Of a DNA stretch of 64,000 bases, positions 1-18,614 are shown one piece after another. Source of the DNA: Capsaspora owczarzaki ATCC 30864 (Eukaryota; Opisthokonta; Filasterea); assembly GCF_000151315.2 (NCBI RefSeq), contig NW_011887300.1, positions 1,192,037 through 1,256,036 of the forward strand. Direction: 5' to 3'. A model generated the notes under the pieces. It had not been told where the DNA came from and searched no databases. It saw only the letters and a list, made by a program, of their open reading frames with translations. The first letter of the stretch is position 1; each line of letters opens with the position of its first letter. The position numbers and the translations under genes were made by a program.

Positions 1-729
1 TGCATAATGCGGCATTTCCTGCGAAAACCAAGTTCCGGGAGCAGCTTAATGTGAGCGCAAAAAAGCTCGATTCTCAGACAATAAGACCTCGCATCAAGAG
101 TATCCATCCATCAATGCATGCAGTGCACGTTCCTATCTCAATCTCACCTTTGTCCTAGTGTTACTATCGGTACTATCACTGTCAAGAGTCTCAGTCGTGC
201 TGTCAGTCGCAGTGCTTGAGATGGAGCTCAAAGTCGACCGCTTCTGCTTCGTTCTTGCGCTACCCTGCAGCGACGATGCTTGTGACGACGATGCCTGTGA
301 TGATGATGATGACGAGCCAGACTCGGGGGCCTTGGACAGCGGGGTGGCTTGCTTGGCTTGCTTGGCTGGCTTGGCTTGCTTGGCTTGCTGAGGATGCACT
401 GAGCTCGAGATTCCGCGACGGCCAGCAGCGCTTGGCACAGCTCGAATGCGACTGCCGCTGCTAAAAGTGTCAGTGCAACGACCCGGCTGAGCGCGGTAGG
501 CTGCAGGGGCCAACGCGGCGATCGAGGCGTGGTTTCGAACTCTGGCTGCAGCAGGAAGCAGATCCACTGCGCGAGCTGCAATGCCAGCGACACTCACGGA
601 ACGCAGTGCGGCAAGCGTGGTTGATACAGTAGGAGGGTTGATGAATGTGAGGTGCAAGTGTGGAGAAATCGAACAATGGACCAAGCCAAGAAAAAAAAAA
701 AAGACTGAGAAATGCTCAGAATGCACCAC
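1..729 (-). CDS. Edge of an unidentified gene, probable mitochondrial precursor (partial)
   Basis: An open frame runs on the minus strand from about 729 down to 148, where it meets a good donor (AAAG|GTGAGA). The matching acceptor (TTTTCGCAG) is at 19-20, so the next exon occupies 1-18 and leaves the window. The coding stretch is rich in Ala, Arg and Ser, has few acidic residues at first, and contains RAVPSAAGRRGISSS, which looks like a mitochondrial cleavage region; then come AKQA repeats and a Ser-rich tract. No in-frame ATG exists in the stretch (the frame opens with GTG), so the true start is probably in an upstream exon; an ATG directly followed by GTACGT at 833-837 is one candidate. No family is recognisable from this part alone. 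Confidence 0.4.
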
Positions 730-906
730 AAAAACTGCAGCAAGTCAGCTCCACATGAGTATTCAGAACAGCCACCATTCTCGTCAATCACGTCTTGGAT
801 GCAGCGTCCCGGCCTCCAAATATCAACCACGTACCATGGATAGGTCACATACACTGGTGGTTGTCAAAGGGGCGCGGGAACGTCGCCAAGGGCCGGGGTG
901 GCAAGA

Positions 907-907
907 G

Positions 908-942
<35 letters not shown>

Positions 943-1020
943 ATTGGAAAAACCCATATGCAGTTTTTGTGGTGAATGGGTTGTATGGGATTGGATTGGA
1001 TTGGATTGGATTGGATTGGT
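907..1020. repeat. Poly-T tract and TTGGA tandem repeat
   Basis: A run of about 30 T is followed, near 987-1020, by head-to-tail GATTG/TTGGA pentamers. No gene is supported across 838-1100. Confidence 0.8.
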
Positions 1021-1099
1021 TTTGAATGAAGTCAACCCTCACTTGTGTACTCTCGTGTAACACAAGGACGAGTCCCTTTTCCCTCAATCTTTGTGTGAG

Positions 1100-1260
1100 G
1101 CCTGATGGTGCACTTTTCTGAGCATTTTCATTCGTGAGCTCTCTTTAACGCCGCCTGTTTGAAAAATCACCCACTCACATGAATCAGTCAACAAGTGAGA
1201 TTCCTTCCAGTCAGCCGCCGTGTTCACTTTGAGGGTCTCAGCAAAGGCCTGCGCTTTGAA
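1100..1260 (-). pseudogene. Decayed LRR exon-intron module
   Basis: This stretch contains CACCCACTCACATGAATCAG, GTGTTCACTTTGAGGGTCTC and AGCAAAGGCCTGCGCT in the same order and spacing as the minus-strand LRR exons of the gene at 19966-22163, for example around 21420-21520. The frame is not maintained and no flanking LRR exons remain, so it looks like an orphan piece of one repeat module. Confidence 0.55.
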
Positions 1261-1555
1261 CGTTCATCCGGTTTCCTGACTGAACCTCCAATTTGATCGG
1301 CTTTTGTTTCCCTGCAAATCGATCGCTCTCACATCATTCGCTTTCATGACTCTGTCACACAACTCGCGCTGTTTATCCTCGTCTCACTTTCTCATCTCAA
1401 ACGACAGCCTGCGCTTCAACGTTGCGTGTCGTGGTTTCCTTTTCCAGTTTGGCTGTTGTTTCCCTTCCAACCGATCACTCCCACAACCATCCCTCTCCAC
1501 CCAACGAAACTCGCGCTGTTTATTCTCGTCTCACTTTCTCATCTCAAACGACAGC
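1249..1555. repeat. Imperfect tandem duplication (~150 bp) in villidin leader
   Basis: Two adjacent copies can be aligned, about 1249-1408 and 1408-1555. The right halves (1361-1408 and 1508-1555) are nearly identical over ~47 bp, including CTCACTTTCTCATCTCAAAC; the left halves are more diverged. It lies in the presumed promoter or 5' leader of the villidin gene. Confidence 0.75.
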
Positions 1556-1753
1556 ATTCGAAACAACGCGCAAAACAACAAACAAATATCAACAATCGCA
1601 GAATTTCACGAATTTTCTTCCAAATTTTTTCACTCTTTTTTTTTTCTTTTCCTTTTTTTCCTTTTTTTTCTTTTTTCTTTGAACTTTTCAACAAAAACTC
1701 GGTCAAAAACAAGCAAACAAACAAACAAACAAAAACGACAACAACACAAAGCG

Positions 1754-9269
<7,516 letters not shown>

Positions 9270-9506
9270 ACGTGACATTGTGTTGGTGTGGTATCATCAT
9301 TTTTGAATACATTTACTCTTGTACACAAGGCGATTGTTTGCCAGAATAAGAGATGGTGGATATTTCCCCATTTCAAGTTGCAGTTCTATCGCGCAGGATT
9401 CGAACTGGGGTAAGGGCGCTGACAGCGAGCTGGATGCGGCTCACCTTGAAAAGCGAGTGCTTTCCCTCGACGCCGCATGCTCGCCGCGCAATTTTGATTC
9501 CACAAA

Positions 9507-10223
9507 CTATATTTGATAGTTGCGAAACTGTTGCAAGAGACTGGCGGACGATCGTTGAGGTTTCTCATTCAATGGTGTTGGATTGGACGCAGATTGCAAT
9601 CGTTCCTGCACAGCCGAGTGCGACTCGATTGCAGGTTCCGGGCGCGCCTTCGATTGCCAATGCACCGACTGCAATATGACAAAGATCATGAGCGGTCCAA
9701 GTCAAACGTTTGCAAAGGTTTCAGGTGGCGTACGCGCGTGGGAGAAGAGTGAGTTTGCATTACCGAGTGCGCAGAGTCGCCGTGGGCCAGCCACGACTCA
9801 AACTGAAGCTGAAGGCCACTCCTGTACCATTGCTCGTACTTTGAGCGCAGCTGCGGGTCCAGCAGGACTTGGTACGCGCGCTGAATGAGGGCAAATTGGT
9901 CATTCGTGCTCGATTTCGCTTGTTCTGCAGCCGCTCGTGCGTCCGATGCCGTGCTTGCAATGTCAGATGGGTTGCTTGACTCGGTGTCTCGGGCTGGAGG
10001 CTGCTTGTCGGGATGCAGGCGGAGCGCCAATTGTCGGTACTCGGCACGAATTTGATCATTCTGAGCAGATTTTGAGCAGATTTTGAGCAGATTTTGAGCA
10101 GATTTTCCAATCTGCATCAAGTCACGAGTCCTTTACATTGCTGCTGGCATCGCAGTTGAGTATTGCAAAATAGTCGATCGGGTTGAACTCGCCTCGCTTG
10201 TGCAGAATCTCGTCAACGTTCAT
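9507..10223 (-). CDS. DNAJC12: DNAJC12-like J-domain co-chaperone
   Basis: Three exons (10137-10223, 9764-10060, 9507-9668; all phase 0) encode 181 aa; human DNAJC12 has 198. The start MNVDEILHKR leads into a J domain (YFAILNCDASS, then RLHPDKQPPAR with the HPD motif), followed by the family signature after the J domain (KYEQWYRSGLQLQFESW and SSVHW, compare human DHWRRSQ and TSMHW). The C-terminus LLQQFRNYQI matches the conserved LRKFRNYEI end of DNAJC12. The protein has no signal peptide or membrane segment, so a cytosolic HSP70 co-chaperone is expected; in animals DNAJC12 serves aromatic amino acid hydroxylases. The gene is convergent with villidin (237 bp apart) and divergent from Smaug. 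The long Ser/Ala insertion inside the J domain after HPDK is unusual. Confidence 0.87.
10063..10106. repeat. Four perfect 11-bp tandem repeats in DNAJC12 intron 1
   Basis: GAGCAGATTTT is repeated four times directly against the 3' splice site of the 76-nt intron (minus-strand reading). Only the copy next to the exon produces the AG used as acceptor. Confidence 0.9.
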
Positions 10224-11061
10224 TTTGAAACATAAGGAAAGGAGTGAGCATCGAGATAATTTGCACAGCGCTGGAAAGGCGTTTATCAAGCACAACTAGC
10301 TCAGTTTGCAGTCCTATGGAGCTCTGTACCATACTATTTGAGCGATGCACACGCGTTGATTGCCTTCGATCTCGGCTCATTCGTTGATTTTCTCTGTAAA
10401 AACGTTTTCTTGACCCCGCACGCTATCTGTTGGCACGAAGGACATGCCCGACGAGGTTGACAGCATCTGTAACAAGCTATTCCTGCTCGAGGCGCTGTCT
10501 CGGCTCACCTCGGGCGGCGTTCGAGTCGCTGGTTGTCTCTGTCTCGTTGTCTCTGTTTTCTGCCTCTATCTCGTTGTCTCTGTCTCTCTGTTCTCATTTT
10601 TTGTGTGCGTGCGAGTCAAACAAGCTTCAAACAAATCCAGAATTTTTTTCATAGTCTAGGGAAGGGTGCAAAAATCTGAGAGAAAGATAATCCGAACCGA
10701 CACACACACAACAGCCGTCTCCCTCTCTGTTCTCCTCGAGCGTCCAGCCGATATTGTGTGTGCAGTCCATCCACGTCGGGCTACTATACTATTCTGTGAT
10801 TTCCTTTTTGCGACCATTCAAGCTCACTCGTTGTTTTCTCAATCTTTTTTGTTGTTTGTTGTCTGCTATTTAGTTAGTGGATTCGTATCCTCTTTTTCTT
10901 GAGTTTTTTTTCTTCTTACGTCCTTCTAACCCTTTTCTTTCGCAATCTCCTTTTTTTTGACCTTTTAGTTAGTGGGGTGGTATCCCACTCCATTCCCGCT
11001 TTTCCCCCTCTTTCTCCTTACTCTCCCTCACTCTTCTTCTTCCCTTACCCAAACAGTCATA
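10224..11061. promoter_or_regulatory. Shared divergent promoter region of DNAJC12 and Smaug genes
   Basis: This 838-bp interval separates two divergently oriented starts. It holds TC-rich stretches and a near-repeat, TTAGTTAGTGG...GTATCC, at about 10871-10890 and 10966-10986. An ATG at 10444 opens a short frame beginning MPDEVDSICNKLFLLEALSR that looks coding for about 30 codons and then becomes low-complexity; it may be an upstream ORF or a leader exon. No classical TATA element is evident. Confidence 0.4.
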
Positions 11062-11802
11062 ATGTCACTGTTCAACAACAGCGGCACGAGCGCCGCACTA
11101 CCAGCCGCAGCATCATCAGCATCATCAGCATCAGCAGCATCATCGTCCCCATCCTCAACAACGATCAGCAGCAGCAATCCGACTGCTACAAGCAATAGCA
11201 ATAGCAATAGCAATGGGAATAGCAAAAGTAGTCATAGTCATAGTAATAGTAATAGCAATAGTAATAATAATAATAATGATAGCAGCAGCAGCAGCCTGAC
11301 TCCGAGTCAGCCTCAGCAGCCTCAGCAGCCTCAGCAGACCAGCAGCAGCCGCAGCTTCCGCGAGCACGTCCAGGCAGTCCACAGTCACTTTGGCCAGCTG
11401 AGCAGCGCCGTTGAGCGGACGGTCGTCGTCCTGTCGCTGATGCACTCGCTGCCAGCCGCGCACTCGCTCTTTGTCACGACCGCGCTCGCTCACCAGCGCG
11501 CAGACGAGCACCGCGAACTGCAGGCACTCCAGCGCACCATCAACGATCCAGGTAAAAAAAGGAAGCAAGTCGAAAGCGATACCAGGAACGGATACAAAAA
11601 AGGGTCGTTGTCTGAGAAGTACAGAATGACAAAAAAGGAAGACACAGACAGGGATGTCAAGTTAACATTCACTTTGGAAAAAAACAACAAAAGAAAGCCA
11701 AACAAAAGGATCGCGTTTTGAATCTGAGCTGCTCTGAGCTTCTTGTCGTTGTTGCTGCCGATCATGATCCGTTCGTTTTGCAAGTCTCGTCGTCTCACCT
11801 GT

Positions 11803-11833
<31 letters not shown>

Positions 11834-14731
11834 GCTTTTTGGATTTTTGTGACAGAATTCTTGCGCCAACTGTTTGCGTCGAGCGAGCTGGCTCTGATTG
11901 AATCTGCGACCGAGCAAATGCTCGAAATGCTGCCACTGATCATCATCCCTCCGGCCTCTGCGCGAGGGATGGCGACTGCTTCAAGCACAAACGCCACGGC
12001 TGCTCGGAGCGTCGCCTCCTCCTCGTCATCGTCGTCCGTGCCAGCGTCGAGCACTGCAGTGCACCCCACGATTGCTGTCGTTGAAGAAATCGCACGGTGC
12101 CTGTCCAAAGCCTTTGCTCATGCATTCAAGCAGAAAGACCCGGAAAGCAGCCACTTTGCCAACTGCCGAACGTTGCTGTCGTTGGCGCTTGTCCACCCAG
12201 CGTTTGATGACACGCAGCGTGAGGTGCTCCTCCGGTGGCAGCATCGATTGGTGACGCTTGTGCAGCATCGTCGAAGCGCCATCGTGCTCGAGACCCACAC
12301 TTCCTCCGATTCGCGTCGCACCTCAAGCAGCTCTGTCGCAACAGACCCCGTTTCATCTGCGACCAGTCACCATGTGGCCAGCTGGGCTGGAATCACATCA
12401 CCGCTCTCCAACTCGGCTACTTCCTCCCTTGTCTCGCAATCGACCTCGAGCGTGTTTGGCCGGCCCACCTCTCTCACCATGATGAACACCACTAGCATGG
12501 GCTTTGGTGGCGCCCTCAGTGGCAGCGTCGGCGGCGGCGTAGGCGGTGGTAGTAGCTCGAGCAGCATCCACGGCATGCCCGGCGGCTTGGTCACCTCGCA
12601 TTCGTTTGGCGGGACGCCCTCTTTGAACAGCGTCCTGTCCTCTGCATCGCCATCGACCATGTTTCACAATTCCCCCTCGGCATCGTCGTCCCCATCCACC
12701 TCGATCGCCAGTATTCCGAGCCATCACAGCTATGGCGGGCCCATCGGCTGGGCAACTCCGCTCATGCCGACAAGCTATTTGGCCCCGGAACCCAGCCCTT
12801 CCCACCAAGCACGCCAGAGTGCTCCCAGTATCAGCTTTGGCGCTGCGTCGTTGCAGCCCTCGCCGATACTGCATCCCACACAAGCGCCGCTCCCAACGTC
12901 GTCGAGCTTCAACTCATTGCAAAGCGTGTCGTACACGCCGCCCTCCCAGGCCAGTGCACTACCCAGCCTGTCGTTTGACGTCAACGCTTGGGGCAGTTCG
13001 ATTGGTTCGCCTCATTTGCTCGTCGACGCGTCGTACGGATTCCCGGTTTCTACCGTGCCAAGCATGGCGCCACCCAATCCCGCCAGCCTTTACACCGGTG
13101 GGTCTTCCATGCTCATTCCCACGCCAGCTCCAGGCATGCCGTCGGCTTCCCCGTCTGCGGTATCGACCGCCCCAGCGTCCGTCACGAGCGCGCCGGCTGC
13201 GACATCCGCCTACAGCTCGTCCGCTCTTCGTCAGCCACCGTCCGCACCATCTTCGGCTGGATCCCGATCACTTCCGCGACAGGATACTGGCGAAAGCGAC
13301 GACGTTGACATGGATGATGAAATGAATCCACGTTCCGCCTACGCGTCGCCCGGATTCCTTTCGCCCACAGGCTTTACGACGCCGATGAGCAAGTCTCCGC
13401 GCAACAGCACGACTGATTTGCATAGCAGCATGAAGGGTGAGAGAGAGAACGCGCACGCACTTTACTTTTTTTTTTCGTTCTGACTTTTAGCGCTGTTTTT
13501 TTTTTCTGCGTTGGTAGATGTCCCGATGTGGTTGAAGAGCCTCCGGTTGCACAAGTATTTGGACCTGTTTGCGCCGCTGCACTACAACCAAATGCTTCAG
13601 CTGACAGACTCTGAGCTTCAGACGATGGGTGTGAGCGCGGCAGGTGCGCGCAAAAAGATTCTGCTGTCCATCCACAAATTGAAGGAGCGTGATCAAACGC
13701 TCGCCAAACTCGAGCAGGTATGTTGTTGTTCTCTTTGCCATTTGGCTAGAAGCGTGGAGTTTTGTGGCGGCTGTTGAATCTGATGTTTTCTTGTGTCGCT
13801 TTGTTTTTTCCCCTTTCAACAGCACATTGTGGATCCATCCAAATTCTTGAGCGCCATCGAGGAGCTCAAAACCATTGTGTGCGCTCCTTTGCACTCAGAC
13901 GCTGCAGATGACGCCGAGCCTGACACGTCTGCAGGGTCTACGGAATTTGCACACACAGTCATGCATGTCCTGAGTTGTGGCCATGATTACTTGATTGGGT
14001 CGCTTGACGCGCCAGAGCACCATCTGTCGGCGTTCTTGGTCTTGCTGGATAAGACCATGCGCCAAGAAATGTTCTCTGGCGAGCACCGGGCGCGCGCATT
14101 GCAGTGGAGGCAGGAGTGCGAGCAGTTGCTTCGAAGGAATGGCGGCGGGAGCAGCCACAGCCACGAGAGCGTGCTGTCACCCAGCTCCTCTCTGAGCGGG
14201 TTGAGTGGCGCTGCAGACACCACCACGGCTTTTGCAGCCGGCTCGCATTTACCTTCCACAGCGCGTTGGGCTGCTGTGTCTGCTGCAAATGTGGCGTCGC
14301 CCAACTCGCCCCAGTCGCCTGCTTCACTGGACGATCCGAGCTTTTCCGGCGCGGCCCCTCCCAAGCCACGACGCAACCGAGGTGCCAAGCAGCGTCCTGT
14401 TGCACCAGCCGGCAGCAGCAGCAGCAGCAACAACAATGCAGGCTTTGGTGGGAATGCAGGCAACCGAAATTCTTCGCGTTCTTCGAGTGGCACGTCCTCC
14501 CGTCGCATGTCCTCTGACGACATTCTTGGCGATGAGTCCGATGACCAACCGCTGACTTCATCGACAACAACCGCCCGATCGGGCAACTACAACGGCAGTG
14601 GTAAGGCATGCGAGGCGAAAAATGATGAGGCTCGTCTTTTGTTTTGTGCTTGTCTTCCTGGTAAATGACTAACGCCGACACATTCTTTGAACAAACTTTA
14701 TGGGGCAGATCGCATGTCAGCTGGGTTTTGA
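11062..14731 (+). CDS. SAMD4: Smaug-type post-transcriptional regulator (SAM domain)
   Basis: Five exons (11062-11551, 11856-13436, 13518-13717, 13823-14600, 14709-14731) encode 1023 aa. After a Ser/Asn/Gln-rich N-terminus, residues ~98-275 match the Smaug similarity regions (VERTVVVLSLMHSLP; CRTLLSLALVHPAFDD, compare human SRQLLSYALIHPATSLED). A ~430-residue Ser/Pro linker follows. Exon 3 is almost exactly the SAM domain (DVPMWLKSLRLHKYLDLF ... GARKKILLSIHKLKER), very close to human DVPAWLKSLRLHKYAALF. The segment after it (SFLSAIEELKTIV; HHLSAFLVLLDKTM; ALQWRQECEQLLRR) matches the helical region following SAM in animal Smaug. Known role: cytoplasmic binding to stem-loop SRE hairpins in mRNAs, causing deadenylation and translational repression. 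The last exon codes only eight residues. Confidence 0.92.
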
Positions 14732-15152
14732 CCACCTTCACCGACCAGTTCCTCACGATATTTCTCTCAGCATTTATTCCCTTGTGTGGCGCTTGACGCG
14801 TCGTTGAAACAAAAAAAAAATGAATCAATAGATTGTTTGTTCTGATCTTGCACTATCAGGCATTGTAAGGGACGGGTGAGTGTGCGGTCACAAATGGATC
14901 AAGCGGTGAGTTCTTTGCTTTACTGCCAAGTTATCCGAAAGATTTGTCAGTAACTGGTGGTGGGATGGAGTAAAATGCTATATTGGAGGATTACTTGCTA
15001 GACGAGACGAAACACATTGGGAGATGGGACACAATGTATGGAGGAGGGCAAACGAAGAAAATTTTTTCGAAAAGACGACTATTGGTACAAAATCACGCCA
15101 ACAACACACCGACAACTGTCAACTGCAACGATTGCCATCACTGACATGTTTG
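14732..15152. other. Convergent intergenic region, Smaug / forkhead
   Basis: These 421 bp lie between two convergent stop codons and should hold both 3' UTRs. No gene, repeat or RNA structure stands out. Confidence 0.6.
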
Positions 15153-17259
15153 TTACGATGACGCTGCAGGCGCAGGGGCTGGTGCTTCGTTGGCATTGCT
15201 GGCAGGGGCCTCGTCTGCGTGCGGTTGCTTGCCCTCAGGCGAGTCGAGACGGGCGCGCTTGGTATCACCAGTGGGCGTTGAATCGGCAGCATGCTTGCGG
15301 CTTGGGCTGGACTCGGTACCGCTGCTGACGTTGTTGGATGGAGCAGAGTGTGGCTGCATTTTGGAACCCGCATGGACGTGGAAAGTCAACGGTGCAGGTT
15401 GAGGTGGGGTCGGAACAAGACCGACAGGATGCAACATGCCCGACGAACCATCGAACGAGCCATTGTGCGGAGGCATTGGCGGCATGGCTTGCATGCCGAG
15501 TTGTTGCTGCTGTTGTTGCTGCTGCTGGTGCGCCGCCAGCTGTGCGCCAGTCGGAGTGGTGGGTGCAGAGCGGTTGCCGCCTCGTGGCGTACGGGGTGTC
15601 TTCTGGGCCTTGGCAGAGCCGCGCGGCGACAATTCCGAGCCTGCAGGCCATTCAACTGGCCGGCGAGGTGCGCGATTGTGGCGGCGTTTGAAGTTGGTGT
15701 CGGTGAACATGTACTGCAGGTTGGGGTCGATGGTCCAGAACGCGCCCTTGCCGGGTTCCGAATCCGGGCGCGGGACGCGCACAAAGCAGGGATTGAGCGA
15801 GAGGTTGTGCCGAATAGAGTTTTGCCAGCCGTTGTCGACGCGCTTGTAGTAAGGGAAGTGCTCAGTAATGTATGTGTAGATACCGTTGAGTGTCAGGCGG
15901 CGGTCGGCCGAGATATTGATGGCCTGGGCGATGAGCGTTGCGTACGAGAATGGTGGTTTCACAGACGGGTCGCCCTTGTAGTCAACGAGCGACTGCGGAG
16001 GATGGAGACCGTTGTCGTGGCCCTCTTCGTCCGACTCGTTCGGGCTCAAGGTGCCGGTAGGCGAGTGGGGCGAGACGCCGTCGCCACCAGCACCAGAACC
16101 AGCAGCAGCTCCAGCACGTGCCTTGCTGACAGGCGGCGTGTAGGACGGGAGGATGGAAAAGTTGCCAGTGCCAGAGGCAGACGAGCCAAGCGATTGAATG
16201 CCACCCAGATCAGAATGAGGCGCATCCTCATCGCCGCCAGGCACGGCCACCTGCAGCTTCTTCTTGGTCGGCTTGACGTTCTGCGAGACTGTGCCCAGCG
16301 GGAGCAAAAAGTAAAATCCCACGTCTCCGATTTGAATGAATGCTCTGTTAGAACAAGCCGGAGGAAGGAGATGAGACGACATTTGATCACGAAACTAAAG
16401 GGGAAACAGAGCAACAACAGCCCCACACTCGCAAAAAAGCAAAAGAAAAGAAAACCACCTACTTTGACTCGAGAGGCACCGGCGCACTGGCATTGTTGCA
16501 AAACTCATTGTCGACAAGCAGACCGTTCTTGCCAAGCGCGGAAATTTCAAAGTGGCGCATTGTAAAGTTGTATTCAATCTTGGCGTGGCGGCGGGAAATG
16601 AACTTGGATCGGCCAAGATCGACATCGACCGAGTCGACGTTATGCGAGGGTTTGCGACCAAGGGTGACTGAGAGCGAGCGGATGCAGTAGTCAATGGTCG
16701 GACCTTGGAGCTTGGCAAAGGCGGGCGTTTCCACCACTTCGAATGGAATGCCCTCTCCGGAACCAGGTGGTGCCGCACCCATGGGATCGGACGGATGGGG
16801 CATGTGTGGCGGCATTGCGGATGGATGTGGCGGCATCATATACGGCCCGCCGAGCACTTGCGGTGGCATCGGAGGCATGGGCGGCGGCGGCGGCGGCGGT
16901 GGCGGAGGAGGCGGAGGCAAGCCGCCAGGAGCAAAGAGCGGGCCGGGCGCTTGGTGGTGATCCATGCCGTAGCTCGGGTGCCCGTTAACAAAGGGAGGCT
17001 GCTGAGGATACATGTGTGGGGGGTTTGGTGGCATGCCTGGGCGCACCATCCCAGCCATCGCCATGCCGGGCGGCGGCGGCGGTTGGCCGTACGGGTTGGG
17101 GTACATGTTGTATCCCATCGGCGCAAAGGCTTGTGGTGGTGGCTGCGCGTACATGTAAGGGCCAGGTTGCTGCATCTGTTGCGGCGGCGGTGGTTGTCCA
17201 GGGTAGTACTGTTGCGGTTGACCGTACATTGCTGGCTGCGGCATGGGTTGTTGTTGCTG

Positions 17260-17291
<32 letters not shown>

Positions 17292-17673
17292 ACATGTCAC
17301 CGGAAGGCTGCTGCTGTTGCTGTGATGGTTGCTGCTGCTGCTGCTGCTGTTGTTGTTGTTGTTGTTGCTGTTGTGATGGCTGCTGCGGTTGTTGCGGGGT
17401 GAAGGAGGGGTCTTGGGATTGCTGGTGCTGTTGGGGAGGCTGCTGCGGCTGCTGTGGCTGTTGCTGTGGATAGCCTCCCATTTGCATGTAGTTGAGCGGG
17501 TGCATGGGGGCGCCGTGCATGTAATAGGGCGGTTGTTGCTGTTGCTGCGGCTGCTGTTGATAGTCTGGCTGAGGAGCGCCTCCCTGCTGCTGCATATACA
17601 GTTGTTGCGGAGGCGGTGGTTGTTGCTGTTGCGGAGCGGCGACAGCACCAGCGCCAGCGGCAGAGTCGCTCAT
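15153..17673 (-). CDS. FHA-forkhead transcription factor (FOXK / Fhl1 type) with polyQ N-terminus
   Basis: Two exons (16463-17673 and 15153-16344) encode 800 aa; the intron is in the FHA domain. The first ~300 residues are Gln/Pro-rich with long Q runs (codons around 17230-17400), a polyP/His stretch and Met/Pro/Gly-rich sequence. The FHA domain spans ~315-425 ([50 protein letters not shown]). The forkhead domain lies at ~527-630 ([46 protein letters not shown]). FHA plus forkhead is the architecture of animal FOXK and fungal Fkh/Fhl1, nuclear factors that couple phosphothreonine recognition to DNA binding. The FYFLLP ending of the FHA resembles Fhl1, so I do not choose between the two. The ATG is the first in frame before the Q-rich region. 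Confidence 0.9.
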
Positions 17674-18255
17674 GTCAGGGTAAGCTTTTGATGTGTTCAG
17701 TTGGCAAAATCGTCTTGTGTGATGGTACTTTGCCCTGCCACGTCCGAGAGCGAATGAATGAATGAATGCTTTGGCGACCAAAAGTGTGCCTGCGTTGTTT
17801 GTTTGTCTTGTCTGAGAGCTGTCTTGAAATCTTGGTGTTTTGTTTGTTTGTCAAACTCTTTGATTGTTGCTTGTTTTCTTTGACTATTTTTTGACTTGAA
17901 GTTGAAATTTCATCAACTATCTGTTCAAAAAACCAAAAAAACAAAAGTCAGATCACAAAAACGCAAAAGGAAAAAAAGAAAAAAAAAAGAAAAAAAAAAG
18001 AAAAAAAATGGAAGGAATGAAAAAAAAAAAACCCAAAGCAATGAAAATCAAATGGAAAAAAAAAAAGAAATAGAAAAAAAAACCCCACAAGGGCGGGAAA
18101 TGCGATCGAATCGCAGTCGCAAATCACGAGCAGAGCGACGATCGGGGCGGAGAGATGCAGCGAGAAGAAGAAGAAGAGCAGCTCAGCTCTGACAGACGCC
18201 GCAGACGAGCGAGCGTGCAACGTGGGAGAGAATGCTGGAAAAGACGGAAGTTACA

Positions 18256-18288
<33 letters not shown>

Positions 18289-18570
18289 AGGGCAAAAAAT
18301 CGAGATAAAATTCGTGGTAATTGTCAAAAAAATCAACGTGGCACCGTTGGAATAAAACGAAAAAAAAAAAAAAAAAAAAAAAAGAGAGAAGTGTAGCTCA
18401 ATGCAAAGAAAGCAAACGACGACGACGACTCCCACACGCGTGTCCGCCAGCCCCACGCAGCATGACATGTCAAAGCCGAGAACACGGGCGAAAGGGGGCA
18501 AATCGGGAAGGAGGGAAGGAGGCGGACGAGACAAAGGACGAGGGCCCAAACAAGCAAAGGGCAACACTCC

Positions 18571-18614
<44 letters not shown>

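Noticed and set aside
9386-9440. T-loop-like GGATTCGAAC suggesting a tRNA gene
   Set aside because: On neither strand do the flanking bases form acceptor, D and anticodon stems; the T-stem itself is mismatched.
16705-17325. Plus-strand frames over the forkhead gene (His/Arg or Leu-rich, Cys-rich)
   Set aside because: They are antisense readings of the polyQ/polyP coding region.
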